DNA from: CAG-103 sp905215475
Lineage (GTDB): Bacteria > Bacillota > Clostridia > Oscillospirales > Oscillospiraceae
Assembly: GCA_905215475.1 (NCBI GenBank)
Contig: CAJMPW010000003.1
Location: 179,553-243,552, forward strand
Length of the DNA stretch: 64,000 bases
Direction: 5' to 3'
The notes below the pieces were generated by a model. That model was not told the DNA's origin. It made no database searches and saw only the letters and a list, made by a program, of their open reading frames with translations. This document shows positions 48,315 to 55,903 of the stretch, one piece after another; the stretch's first letter is position 1, and every line of letters begins with the position of its first letter. Both the position numbers and the translations under genes were made by a program.

Positions 48315-49192
48315 TAGTTGTTGCCTCCTTCCTTCGGAGCAGCCGGAGCTGCCGGACGCGGACCGCGGTTGAAGCCGCCCTGCGGACGGTTGCCGCCCTG
48401 CGGACGTCCGCCGCCCTGGTAGCCCGGACGGCCACCCTGACGGTTGCCGTCGCGGCGGTCGCGGTTGTAGCCGCCACGGCCTCTGCGATCGCCGTCACGG
48501 CGGTCACGACGACGGTCGTCGCGCTTGTTCAGATCCATGGTGCGCGGGGTGGTGCGCAGGCTCTGGGAGAGGATCTCGCCTTTGTAGATCCAGACCTTGA
48601 CGCCGACACGGCCGTAGGTCGTGGCAGCCTCAGCGAAGCCGTACTCGATGTCCGCGCGGATGGTCTGCAGCGGAATGGTACCCTCGTGATAGCACTCGGT
48701 GCGGGCGATCTCGGCGCCGCCCAGACGGCCGGAGCACATGATCTTGATGCCGCGGGCGCCCATTCTCATGGCGCGGCCCATGGCGTTTTTCATCGCGCGG
48801 CGGAAGCCGATGCGCTTCTCGAGCTGCGCGGCGATGTTCTCGGCGACGAGCTGTGCGTTCGTATCCGGCGTGCGGACCTCAACGATAGAGAGGGCGACCG
48901 GCTTGCCGATCATCTTCTCAACGTTCAGGCGGATGCGCTCGATCTCCGCGCCGCCCTTGCCGATGACAACGCCCGGACGAGAGCAGTGGATATAGATGCG
49001 GACCTTCGCGCTGTCGCGCTCGATCTCGATGTTCGGGATGCCTGCAGAATACAGAGTCTTCTTCAGGTACTCACGGATCTTGTAGTCCTCAACGATCAGG
49101 TCACCGACCTTCTCGTCACGGGCATACCAGCGGGAATCCCAATCTTTGATGACGCCGACACGCAGGCCGTGCGGATTAACTTTCTGTCCCAT
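48314..49192 (-). CDS. rpsC: 30S ribosomal protein S3 with long Arg/Gly-rich tail
   Basis: The 292-residue protein starts MGQKVNPHGLRVGVIKDWDS and has the KH motif VVIGKGGAEIERIRL, a core of about 220 residues that is typical S3. It forms the mRNA entry channel. Residues 223-292 are an extra tail very rich in Arg, Asp and Gly (RRDRRDGDRRGRGGYNRDRR, GGRPQGGNRPQGG) that ends APAAPKEGGNN. Such tails occur in other S3 proteins but are longer here than the standard 215-235 residue form. Confidence 0.97.
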   Translation of the reverse strand: MGQKVNPHGLRVGVIKDWDSRWYARDEKVGDLIVEDYKIREYLKKTLYSAGIPNIEIERDSAKVRIYIHCSRPGVVIGKGGAEIERIRLNVEKMIGKPVALSIVEVRTPDTNAQLVAENIAAQLEKRIGFRRAMKNAMGRAMRMGARGIKIMCSGRLGGAEIARTECYHEGTIPLQTIRADIEYGFAEAATTYGRVGVKVWIYKGEILSQSLRTTPRTMDLNKRDDRRRDRRDGDRRGRGGYNRDRRDGNRQGGRPGYQGGGRPQGGNRPQGGFNRGPRPAAPAAPKEGGNN

Positions 49193-49209
49193 ATCTTCTG
49201 CCTCCTCCC

Positions 49210-49557
49210 TTATGCCTTCTCAGCCACGACGATGGTGATGTGGCTGGTGCGCTTGTTGATGCGGTACATACGGCCCTGAGCTCTCGGGCGGCCGCGCTTG
49301 AGGATCGGGCCGGCCGTGGCATAGGCCTCGGCAACGTAGAGGTTATCCGGATCCATCTCGAAGTTGTTCTCCGCGTTGGCGCAAGCGCTCTTGAGCAGCT
49401 TGAGCATGAGCTCGCAGCCGGCCTTCGGCGTGTTGGCCATGTAAGCCTCAGCGATCTTGGTGTCCTTGCCGCGGATCATGTCGCAGACGATCTGGACCTT
49501 ACGGGGAGCGATACGGGCGTGCACCAGCTGGGCACGTGCAGTTTTCAGTTCTTCCAT
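49210..49557 (-). CDS. rplV: 50S ribosomal protein L22
   Basis: The 115-residue protein shows the RAQLVHARIAPRKVQIVCDMIRGKD region and the C-terminal RGRPRAQGRMYRINKRTSHITIVV, the L22 loop that narrows the peptide tunnel. It lies between rpsS and rpsC. Confidence 0.98.
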   Translation of the reverse strand: MEELKTARAQLVHARIAPRKVQIVCDMIRGKDTKIAEAYMANTPKAGCELMLKLLKSACANAENNFEMDPDNLYVAEAYATAGPILKRGRPRAQGRMYRINKRTSHITIVVAEKA

Positions 49558-49569
49558 GTTCTCTCCCCC

Positions 49570-49845
49570 TTACTTTCCAACAGTCTTGCTGCCGGCGTGG
49601 CCGCGGAACGTACGCGTGGGCGCAAACTCGCCCAGCTTGTGTCCGACCATATCCTCGGTCACATAGACCGGGACGTGACGGCGGCCGTCATGGACAGCGA
49701 TGGTGTGACCGACAAAGGACGGGAAGATCGTGGAGGAACGGCTCCAGGTCTTGACGACCTTCTTCTCGCCGGCCTTGTTCATTTCATCGACCCGCTTCAG
49801 CAGCTCGGGAGCGGCAAACGGGCCTTTCTTAACACTTCTGCTCAT
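49570..49845 (-). CDS. rpsS: 30S ribosomal protein S19
   Basis: The 91-residue protein has MSRSVKKGPFAAPELLKRVDEMN and HTIAVHDGRRHVPVYVTEDMVGHKLGEFAPTRTFRGHAG, the S19 consensus. It binds the 30S head near the A site. It lies between rplB and rplV. Confidence 0.98.
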   Translation of the reverse strand: MSRSVKKGPFAAPELLKRVDEMNKAGEKKVVKTWSRSSTIFPSFVGHTIAVHDGRRHVPVYVTEDMVGHKLGEFAPTRTFRGHAGSKTVGK

Positions 49846-49859
49846 TACCTATTCCCTCC

Positions 49860-50696
49860 TTACTTGGCGTTGCGGCGCTTGACAATGAACTTGTCGGTCG
49901 CGTTCTTCTTCTTGCGGGTCTTGTAACCCAGCGCCGGCTTGCCCCACGGGGTGACCGGGCCGGGACGGCCGACAGGCGATTTGCCTTCGCCGCCGCCGTG
50001 CGGGTGGTCGCACGGGTTCATGACAGAACCGCGGACGGTCGGGCGAACGCCCATGTGGCGTTTGCGGCCGGCCTTGCCGATGGAAATGTTGGCGTGGTCG
50101 ACGTTGCCGACCTGGCCGATGCAGGCGATGCAGGTCAGGCGGACCTTACGGTACTCGCCGGAGGGGAGACGGACGGTAGCCATGCCGTTCTCCTTCGCCA
50201 TGAGCTGCGCGGCGACGCCCGCGGAGCGGACCAGCTGCGCACCCTTGCCCGGGTAGAGCTCGATGTTGTGGATCACGGTGCCGACCGGGATGTTGGCCAG
50301 CGGCAGGGCGTTGCCCGGCTTGATATCCGCAGCGGCGGAGGACACGACCGTGTCGCCGACGTTCAGGCCGACAGGAGCCAGAATGTAGCGGCGCTCGCCG
50401 TCGGCGTACTCGACCAGGGCGATGTTCGCGCTGCGGTTCGGATCGTACTCCAGGCGCAGGACGGTCGCGGTGACGTCCATCTTGTCGCGCTTGAAGTCGA
50501 TGACGCGGTACTTTTTGCGGTTGCCGCCGCCCTGATGGCGGACGGTGATGCGGCCGTAGCTGTTGCGGCCGGCGTGCTTTTTGAGGACCTCCACGAGCTC
50601 CTTCTGCGGCTTGGCGTGCTTATCGACACCGTCGAAGCCGGAAACGGACATATGTCTGCGGGAAGGCGTGGTGGGTTTATAGGTTTTAATCGACAT
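49860..50696 (-). CDS. rplB: 50S ribosomal protein L2
   Basis: The 278-residue protein has KTYKPTTPSRRHMSVSGFD and the C-terminal VRPTVRGSVMNPCDHPHGGGEGKSPVGR, which carries the conserved His used near the peptidyl transferase centre. It lies between rplW and rpsS in the S10 operon. Confidence 0.98.
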   Translation of the reverse strand: MSIKTYKPTTPSRRHMSVSGFDGVDKHAKPQKELVEVLKKHAGRNSYGRITVRHQGGGNRKKYRVIDFKRDKMDVTATVLRLEYDPNRSANIALVEYADGERRYILAPVGLNVGDTVVSSAAADIKPGNALPLANIPVGTVIHNIELYPGKGAQLVRSAGVAAQLMAKENGMATVRLPSGEYRKVRLTCIACIGQVGNVDHANISIGKAGRKRHMGVRPTVRGSVMNPCDHPHGGGEGKSPVGRPGPVTPWGKPALGYKTRKKKNATDKFIVKRRNAK

Positions 50697-50711
50697 TGTT
50701 CAATTCCTCCC

Positions 50712-51008
50712 TTACACCATGCCCTCGAAGATCTCGATGTTCTTCGAATCAGCGGACAGTTTCACAACGGCCTTCTTGCGGGTGGCGGTCATGCCGGACG
50801 GATTGGCGCCGACGCGCTTCTCCTTGGCGTGGATCGTCGTGGTGGTGACCTTGATGACCTTCACGTCGAAGATCTCCTCGATGGCCTTTTTGATCTCGAT
50901 CTTGCCGGCGTCCTTGGCGACTTCAAACACGTACTTTTTGATGTCGAGGTCTTCCATGGACTGCTCGGTGATGATGGGACGGATAATGACATCGTAAGCG
51001 GTTCTCAT
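50712..51008 (-). CDS. rplW: 50S ribosomal protein L23
   Basis: The 98-residue protein has AYDVIIRPIITEQSMEDLDIKKYVFEVAKDAGKIEIKKAIEEIFDVKV, typical of L23, a tunnel-exit protein that docks SRP and trigger factor. Its start is fused in overlap with the stop of rplD (about one base). Confidence 0.97.
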   Translation of the reverse strand: MRTAYDVIIRPIITEQSMEDLDIKKYVFEVAKDAGKIEIKKAIEEIFDVKVIKVTTTTIHAKEKRVGANPSGMTATRKKAVVKLSADSKNIEIFEGMV

Positions 51009-51631
51009 TATGCGTACACCTCCTCGATTTTCTGGAGCGCAGCCTTGTCAACGACCAGGACGCGGTGCGTCAGGATCATGTAGGGGCTGAGGATGGTGGC
51101 GATGGTGCTGCTCACGCCGGGGATGTTGCGAGAGCTCTTGACGACCTTCTCGTCAACCTGCTCGGTCACGAGCAGAGCCTTGCCTTCGGCGCCGATCTTG
51201 GTCAGGAACGCCTTGACAGGGGCGGTCTTGATCTCTTCGACAGCCAGACCGTCGACAACGAGGATCTCGCCGGCAGCGGCCTTGGCGCTCAGCGCGCTCT
51301 TGAGGGCCAGTCTCTTGACCTTCTTGTTGAGCGTGTAGCTGTAATCACGCGGCTTCGGCGCAAACGCGACGCCGCCGTGGGTCCACACCGGGCTGCCCTT
51401 GTAGCCGGCGCGTGCGCGGCCGGTGCCCTTCTGGCGCCAGGGCTTCGCGGTGGTGTAGGAAACCTCGCCCTTGGTCAGCGCACTCTGCGTGCCCTGACGG
51501 CAGTTGGCCAGGTGATTCTTCACGGAATCGTGCAGAACGGACTCATTGGGCTCAACACCGAAAACGGCTTCGGAGAGCGCCACTTCGCCGACCTGATCGC
51601 CGGCCATATTAAACAACTTAGCAGTAGGCAT
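51008..51631 (-). CDS. rplD: 50S ribosomal protein L4
   Basis: The 207-residue protein has QSALTKGEVSYTTAKPWRQKGTGRARAGYKGSPVWTHGGVAFAPKPRDYSYTLNKK, the L4 loop region that lines the peptide tunnel. L4 is also the operon repressor of the S10 operon in E. coli; a leader hairpin (52936-52951) fits such control. Confidence 0.98.
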   Translation of the reverse strand: MPTAKLFNMAGDQVGEVALSEAVFGVEPNESVLHDSVKNHLANCRQGTQSALTKGEVSYTTAKPWRQKGTGRARAGYKGSPVWTHGGVAFAPKPRDYSYTLNKKVKRLALKSALSAKAAAGEILVVDGLAVEEIKTAPVKAFLTKIGAEGKALLVTEQVDEKVVKSSRNIPGVSSTIATILSPYMILTHRVLVVDKAALQKIEEVYA

Positions 51632-51649
51632 ATTCGCTCTCTCCCTTCC

Positions 51650-52369
51650 TTACTTTCTTGCAGAAGCCTTCTGCGGGTTACGACCGGAGGCCTTCTGCGG
51701 GTTGGTGCTGACGCCGGCTTCGCCCTTCTTGACGACCAGCTTCTTAACGGTGCTCTTGATATAGACAATGCCGCCCTTCGGGCCGGGGATCGCGCCGCGC
51801 ACAACGATCATGTTGAGCTCGGGATCGACCTTGACCACGTCGAGGTTCTGGACAGTGACCTGATCCACGCCCATGTGGCCGGCCTGCTTCTTACCCGGGA
51901 AGATACGGGAAGGATCGGTGCTCGAGCCCATGGAGCCGGCGTGACGGTGCACAGGACCGCCGCCGTGGGAGGTCGGGGTACGGCCCTGGCCGAAGCGCTT
52001 GATGACGCCGGCGTAGCCGTGGCCCTTGCTGATGCCGGTGATGTCGACCTTGTCGCCTTCCTTGAAGGCGTCGGCCTTGATGACATCGCCCACATTGACA
52101 GAGGCGCAGTCCTCGAGACGGAACTCTTTGAGGTGCTTCTTATAGCCGACGCCCGCCTTGTCCAGGTGGCCCTTCTCGGGCTTGGTCAGCTTCTTCTCGG
52201 CGACGTCCTCGTAGCCGAGCTGGATGGCTTCATAGCCTTCCTTTTCCTTGGTCATCTTGCCGGTGACCGTGCAGGGGCCTGCCTCGATCACGGTGACGGG
52301 GACGACCTTGCCTGCTTCATCGAAGATCTGCGTCATGCCGACCTTTTTACCGATGATGGCTGTTTTCAT
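51650..52369 (-). CDS. rplC: 50S ribosomal protein L3
   Basis: The 239-residue protein has MKTAIIGKKVGMTQIFDEAGKVVPVTVIEAGPC and GRTPTSHGGGPVHRHAGSMGSSTDPSRIFPGKKQAGHMG, the L3 consensus. It starts 23S folding. A C-terminal tail from about residue 216 (TNPQKASGRNPQKASARK) contains two NPQKAS repeats beyond the normal 210-residue core. Confidence 0.97.
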   Translation of the reverse strand: MKTAIIGKKVGMTQIFDEAGKVVPVTVIEAGPCTVTGKMTKEKEGYEAIQLGYEDVAEKKLTKPEKGHLDKAGVGYKKHLKEFRLEDCASVNVGDVIKADAFKEGDKVDITGISKGHGYAGVIKRFGQGRTPTSHGGGPVHRHAGSMGSSTDPSRIFPGKKQAGHMGVDQVTVQNLDVVKVDPELNMIVVRGAIPGPKGGIVYIKSTVKKLVVKKGEAGVSTNPQKASGRNPQKASARK

Positions 52370-52506
52370 ACATGTTCCTCCTTCAGGTTATTGGTCAGCT
52401 CGCTTAGCTCATGGCCAGAGGCTGCTGACTTGACCCGTCCGCACACGCAAGCTGCGGACTTCGGGTTTGTAAATATGCGCTCTCGCGCAGGGTTAACGGG
52501 GTGTGC

Positions 52507-52827
52507 TTACAGCTTGATGTCGATCTCGACACCGGCCGGCAGCTCCAGATTCATCAGAGCCTCGACCGTCTTCTGGGTCGGGTTCATGATGTCGATCAGG
52601 CGCTTGTGGGTGCGGCGCTCAAACTGCTCACGGCTGTCCTTATACTTATGAACAGCACGCAGGATGGTGACGATCTCGGTCTTGGTCGGCAGCGGAATGG
52701 GGCCGGAGACCTTCGCGTCAGTGCGCTTCGCGGTTTCGACGATCTTCTCCGCCGCCTTGTCGATCAGCTGGTGATCGTAGGCCTTGAGGCGGATACGGAT
52801 CATTTTCTTGTTGCTCGTGGTTGCCAT
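52507..52827 (-). CDS. rpsJ: 30S ribosomal protein S10
   Basis: The 106-residue protein starts MATTSNKKMIRIRLKAYDHQLIDKAAEKIV and has SGPIPLPTKTEIVTILRAVHKYKDSREQFERRTHKRLIDI, the S10 consensus. It sits in the 30S head and also takes part in Nus antitermination. It is the first gene of the superoperon. GGAGG lies 7 bases before the ATG. A long open reading frame continues upstream in the leader without a supported start, so it is not counted. Confidence 0.98.
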   Translation of the reverse strand: MATTSNKKMIRIRLKAYDHQLIDKAAEKIVETAKRTDAKVSGPIPLPTKTEIVTILRAVHKYKDSREQFERRTHKRLIDIMNPTQKTVEALMNLELPAGVEIDIKL

Positions 52828-53112
52828 GTTGTTTCCTCCGTTACGAATTTTTTTGGCGGCATTGGCTCCGCCGGTTCGCACGGATGAGATCACCATACAC
52901 CGTTCCGTGCGTATCAAACCCTGCCCGAAAAACAAACCGGCTCTCGCCGGTATGCAGCCGCGCAGGTGATATACGCTGATGCTGGCTGACTCAACCGCCC
53001 GATTGTCTGCCGTGCAAAGGCCCGGCAGCGGACATACTCCACGGAAGTTACCGGAGATCAGCTCCGCAATCTCCCGCTTCATCGCAGAATGCACCTGTTT
53101 CCGCACAGGCGC
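52828..53112 (-). promoter_or_regulatory. Leader of the S10 ribosomal operon
   Basis: The distance from the predicted transcription start (about 53112) to rpsJ is 285 bases. It contains several hairpins: a 6-bp stem around 53020 (CTGCCG/CGGCAG) and the terminator-like element at 52930-52951. No gene is supported in it. Ribosomal leaders often carry L4- or S-type feedback sites, which is inference here. Confidence 0.6.
52930..52951 (-). terminator. Terminator-like attenuator hairpin in the S10 leader
   Basis: On the minus strand ACCGGC-GAGA-GCCGGT (stem 52936-52941 with 52946-52951) is followed by TTTGTTTTT. A short GC stem with T-rich tail in a ribosomal leader looks like an attenuator. Confidence 0.55.
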
Positions 53113-53118
53113 TCCCTA

Positions 53119-53147
53119 AGAATAGCAAAAACCCTCTCGTATGTCAA
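53119..53147 (-). promoter_or_regulatory. Promoter of the S10-spc-alpha superoperon
   Basis: On the minus strand TTGACA (53142-53147) and TATTCT (53119-53124) are 17 bases apart. The -35 box lies in the loop and first stem base of the terminator hairpin of the preceding operon. Confidence 0.82.
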
Positions 53148-53157
53148 GAGGGTTTTT
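53127..53157 (-). terminator. Terminator of the secA operon, overlapping the S10 promoter
   Basis: AAAAACCCTCT (53127-53137) pairs with AGAGGGTTTTT (53147-53157) around a 9-base loop that contains the -35 box of the S10 promoter. On the minus strand the T run lies within the spacer of that promoter. Confidence 0.82.
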
Positions 53158-53205
53158 CACCGAAATGTAGAAAATTCACAAAAAAGTTTGTGCAGTCCGA
53201 CCAAT

Positions 53206-53508
53206 TTATTTTTCCGCCGCTTCCAACGGCTTCACCGCTTCCACCGGCTCCGCCGCTGCGCGCACGGCGTCCGCAAGGGCGTCCGCATCGCGCAAAAGCG
53301 CCTCCGCTCCGGTCAGAAGCACCGCGCCCGCGCCCGTGAGCGCAACGGTGTGCCGGTCACGCGTGAGCAGCGGCACGCCAAGTTCCCGCTCAAGGGCGGT
53401 CACGGCGCGGCTGGTCGTCGAGTGGCTGACAAAGAGCTCCTTGGCCGCGCGGGTGAAGCTGCGGCAGGCGGCGACGGCGCAGAAGATGCGCAGCTGTTCC
53501 AGTTCCAT
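53206..53508 (-). CDS. LysR-type helix-turn-helix protein without effector domain
   Basis: The 100-residue protein is the N-terminal DNA-binding part of a LysR regulator only: MELEQLRIFCAVAACRSFTRAAKELFVSHSTTSRAVTALERELGVPLL, with the winged-helix turn HSTTSRAVTALE. The helix following it ends at residue 100, so the substrate-binding domain of about 200 residues is absent. No upstream or downstream frame continues it. It follows cdd by 9 bases and is probably co-transcribed. It may act as a dimeric regulator without ligand or be a remnant. Confidence 0.8.
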   Translation of the reverse strand: MELEQLRIFCAVAACRSFTRAAKELFVSHSTTSRAVTALERELGVPLLTRDRHTVALTGAGAVLLTGAEALLRDADALADAVRAAAEPVEAVKPLEAAEK

Positions 53509-53517
53509 GGCGCGCCC

Positions 53518-53898
53518 TTAATAATTAAAGGTATAGGGCATGAGCTCGCTCAGGCGATTGCTGACATAGCGCCCGCCGCCCATGACGGCCAGCACCTCCA
53601 TGTCGGGTGCGAACTCCGCCAGAAACTGCCGGCACGCACCGCAGGGGTAGCAGTAGTGCTCCCCGTCGCCGTAGACGGCGATGCGCACAAAGTCACGGTG
53701 TCCCTCGCTGACGGCCTTGCACGCGGCAGTGCGCTCGGCGCAGATGGTGCTGCCGAGGGCGGCATTTTCCACGTTGCAGCCGGTAAAGACCGTGCCGTCG
53801 CGGCACTCGAGCGCGGCGCCGACGGCAAAATGGGAATACGGGACATAGGCATTGCGGGAGGCCTGCTCGGCCAGATTAATCAGTTGACGATCTGTCAT
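53518..53898 (-). CDS. cdd: Cytidine deaminase
   Basis: The 126-residue protein has CAERTAACKA and CYPCGACRQFL, the zinc-binding C-A-E and P-C-x-x-C motifs of the tetrameric cytidine deaminases. It makes uridine from cytidine. The start at 53898 lies 23 bases inside the end of the gtrA gene, behind GGAG at 9 bases. It is linked with gtrA and the LysR-like gene. Confidence 0.95.
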   Translation of the reverse strand: MTDRQLINLAEQASRNAYVPYSHFAVGAALECRDGTVFTGCNVENAALGSTICAERTAACKAVSEGHRDFVRIAVYGDGEHYCYPCGACRQFLAEFAPDMEVLAVMGGGRYVSNRLSELMPYTFNY

Positions 53899-54316
53899 GA
53901 TCCTGCTCTCCTTCCGTTTCTTTGGGGACTGCGAACACAATATACTTATAGCCGAAGTAATTCAGCAGCGCGACCTCCAGCGTGACACCGACCTTGGCAA
54001 GGTACGGATTGATGCCGAAGTGCGTCAGCAGACCGATCATCACCTCGCTGAGCGCGAGGGACACCACGTTCCACACCACAAAGCGCGCACACTGCCGCCA
54101 GCGGGCGCCGTGCCCGTCGCGGAAGGTGATGCGGCCGTTGAGAAAATAGCTGCAGACCATGCCGACGGCATAGCCGATCGCCTGACAGAGCATGGGCGTA
54201 AAATGCAGCAGCTCGTGTGCGGTCGTGAACGCCACCCAGTCCATGCCCGTATCGAAGCAGCCGACAAGCGCATAGGTGGCAAAGCGCTTGGCACGCGCGA
54301 TCCACTCGTGTTTCAT
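53876..54316 (-). CDS. GtrA family membrane protein
   Basis: The 146-residue protein has four hydrophobic segments and GtrA features YALVGCFDTGMDWVAF and AIGYAVGMVCSYFLNGRITFRDG. The C-terminus ends in a polar, acidic tail. It overlaps the SBP gene start by four bases and the cdd gene by 23, so it is tightly coupled. GtrA proteins are flippases-like helpers of sugar transfer to the envelope; no glycosyltransferase is near. Confidence 0.85.
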   Translation of the reverse strand: MKHEWIARAKRFATYALVGCFDTGMDWVAFTTAHELLHFTPMLCQAIGYAVGMVCSYFLNGRITFRDGHGARWRQCARFVVWNVVSLALSEVMIGLLTHFGINPYLAKVGVTLEVALLNYFGYKYIVFAVPKETEGEQDHDRSSTD

Positions 54317-55887
54317 GCGTTATTGATCTTCCAATCCGTGATGTTGCGGAAAACGTTGTACTTCGAGGGAGAAAAGCCGCCGACAGCGCCGCGGTGCACA
54401 TACAGGCAGTGCTTTTCAAAGCAGACGGGTACGATGGGCGCCGTATCCGAGATCGTCTGCAGCATGGTGCGGCAGGCTGCGGCACGGCCGGTGTCCGGGG
54501 CGGCAAGGTAGGCATTGATGACATCGGCATATGTACCGGTCGAGATGCCGCCGTAGTTGAGCGCACCGCCGGATTTGAGCAGCGCCGAGAGATCAAAGTC
54601 CGCCGGGAGCGCGACCTCTCCGTAATACATATCGTATCTGCCGCCCTTGAGCGCGGCCTGATAGTTGTCCCAGCTCATTTCGCGCACCTTCACGGGGATG
54701 CCGATGCTCGTGAGGTCAGCCGCGATCTTGTTGGCCATGCTGACCTTGAACGTGCTGTCGGCATAGACGATGAGCGAGAGGCTGATGTCGAGCGGCGACG
54801 AGCCGTCGGGCATATACTCACGCTCGCCGTCGCCGTCATAGTCGACAATCTTCAGGTCGTCGAGCATTTTTTTCGCCTTGTCCAGATCGTAGGCCAGCGA
54901 TTCATTGAGGGAGCTGTCAAAGAGCGTGCTCGCCGGGTGGATGGGCAGCGCGCTCGCAACGGCGCAGTCATGCAGCAGCGCGACGGCAAACGCACGGTCG
55001 ACCACATAGTTGAACGGCTGGCGGTAGCGCGCGGTCATGAAAAAGCTGCTGTTGGTGTTGAAGCCAATGTACTGCAGGTTCGTCGTGGCATACTGGCGCT
55101 GATCGCTCTGCGCCGTAAAGGTCAGGTCTGTGCCGGAGCTTGGGTCACCGAGCACGAGGTCGAGCTCGCCGTCGTCAAACGCGGAGGTGAGCTCCTCGAC
55201 CGATTTGTACTCGGCAAGGTAGAACGCCTCGACCGGTGCCTTGTCGGCATCCGGATGGTCGGCCGCCACGGTGAGACTCCGATGGTCGGCGGTATAGGTA
55301 TACAGCCCCGTGCCGCACGGATAGGCGCTGTCGCCGGCGTCGTTTTCAATGACAGGGATGTTCAGCAGCGCCGGAAACTGCGTATTCGCGCGCGAGAGCG
55401 TAACAGTGACCGTACCGTCATCATTGTCCTTGACCTCCTTGACCGCGCTCAGGCGGCCGGCATAGAGGCTCGACGCCATGGCGGTGCGAATGGAATAGGC
55501 CGCATCCTGCGCGGTGAGCTTGTGCCCATCGTGAAAGGCGCGCTCGGTGTTGACGGTGAACGTCCAGGTCTCGCCGTCCTCACTGCTCCACGCGGTGAAC
55601 AGGCCGGGCTCGGCCTCGAAGGCATCGGTGAGCTGCGTGAGCGTCTCGTATACGAGACCGCAGATGGCAAGGTTGTCGGCATTTTGCGTTTTGTACGGGT
55701 TCATACCGGCGGACGCACTGTAATTGAGCGTGAACTTTCCGTCGAGCTCGACAGCGGTCTGCGGATCTTTCCGGCCGACGGTCTCGCCGGTGTCGTCCGC
55801 GTCGCCCTTGCCGCAGGCGGCGCAGCCGAGCAGCAGCGCAAGCGCCAGCGCAAACGCGAGCAGGCGGGTCAGATGAAGATGTTTCAT
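54313..55887 (-). CDS. Peptide ABC transporter substrate-binding lipoprotein (SBP family 5)
   Basis: The 524-residue protein has a signal peptide with lipobox LLGC near residue 21 and the SBP5 pattern: FTLNYSASAGMNPYKTQNADN, WTFTVNTERAFHDGHKLTAQDAAYSIRTA, and a C-terminal substrate pocket region. It is a second orphan oligopeptide-binding protein in the window, here inside the secA-pgeF cluster with no permease genes. Sequence is diverged from the protein at 31569-33317. Confidence 0.88.
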   Translation of the reverse strand: MKHLHLTRLLAFALALALLLGCAACGKGDADDTGETVGRKDPQTAVELDGKFTLNYSASAGMNPYKTQNADNLAICGLVYETLTQLTDAFEAEPGLFTAWSSEDGETWTFTVNTERAFHDGHKLTAQDAAYSIRTAMASSLYAGRLSAVKEVKDNDDGTVTVTLSRANTQFPALLNIPVIENDAGDSAYPCGTGLYTYTADHRSLTVAADHPDADKAPVEAFYLAEYKSVEELTSAFDDGELDLVLGDPSSGTDLTFTAQSDQRQYATTNLQYIGFNTNSSFFMTARYRQPFNYVVDRAFAVALLHDCAVASALPIHPASTLFDSSLNESLAYDLDKAKKMLDDLKIVDYDGDGEREYMPDGSSPLDISLSLIVYADSTFKVSMANKIAADLTSIGIPVKVREMSWDNYQAALKGGRYDMYYGEVALPADFDLSALLKSGGALNYGGISTGTYADVINAYLAAPDTGRAAACRTMLQTISDTAPIVPVCFEKHCLYVHRGAVGGFSPSKYNVFRNITDWKINNA

Positions 55888-55903
55888 GGGTTACCCCCTT
55901 GGG

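Noticed and set aside
52828..53106. In-frame upstream extension of rpsJ through the leader
   Set aside because: S10 has a fixed start, a GGAGG site lies directly before ATG 52827, and the leader has no supported start codon; the open frame is expected in GC-rich DNA.
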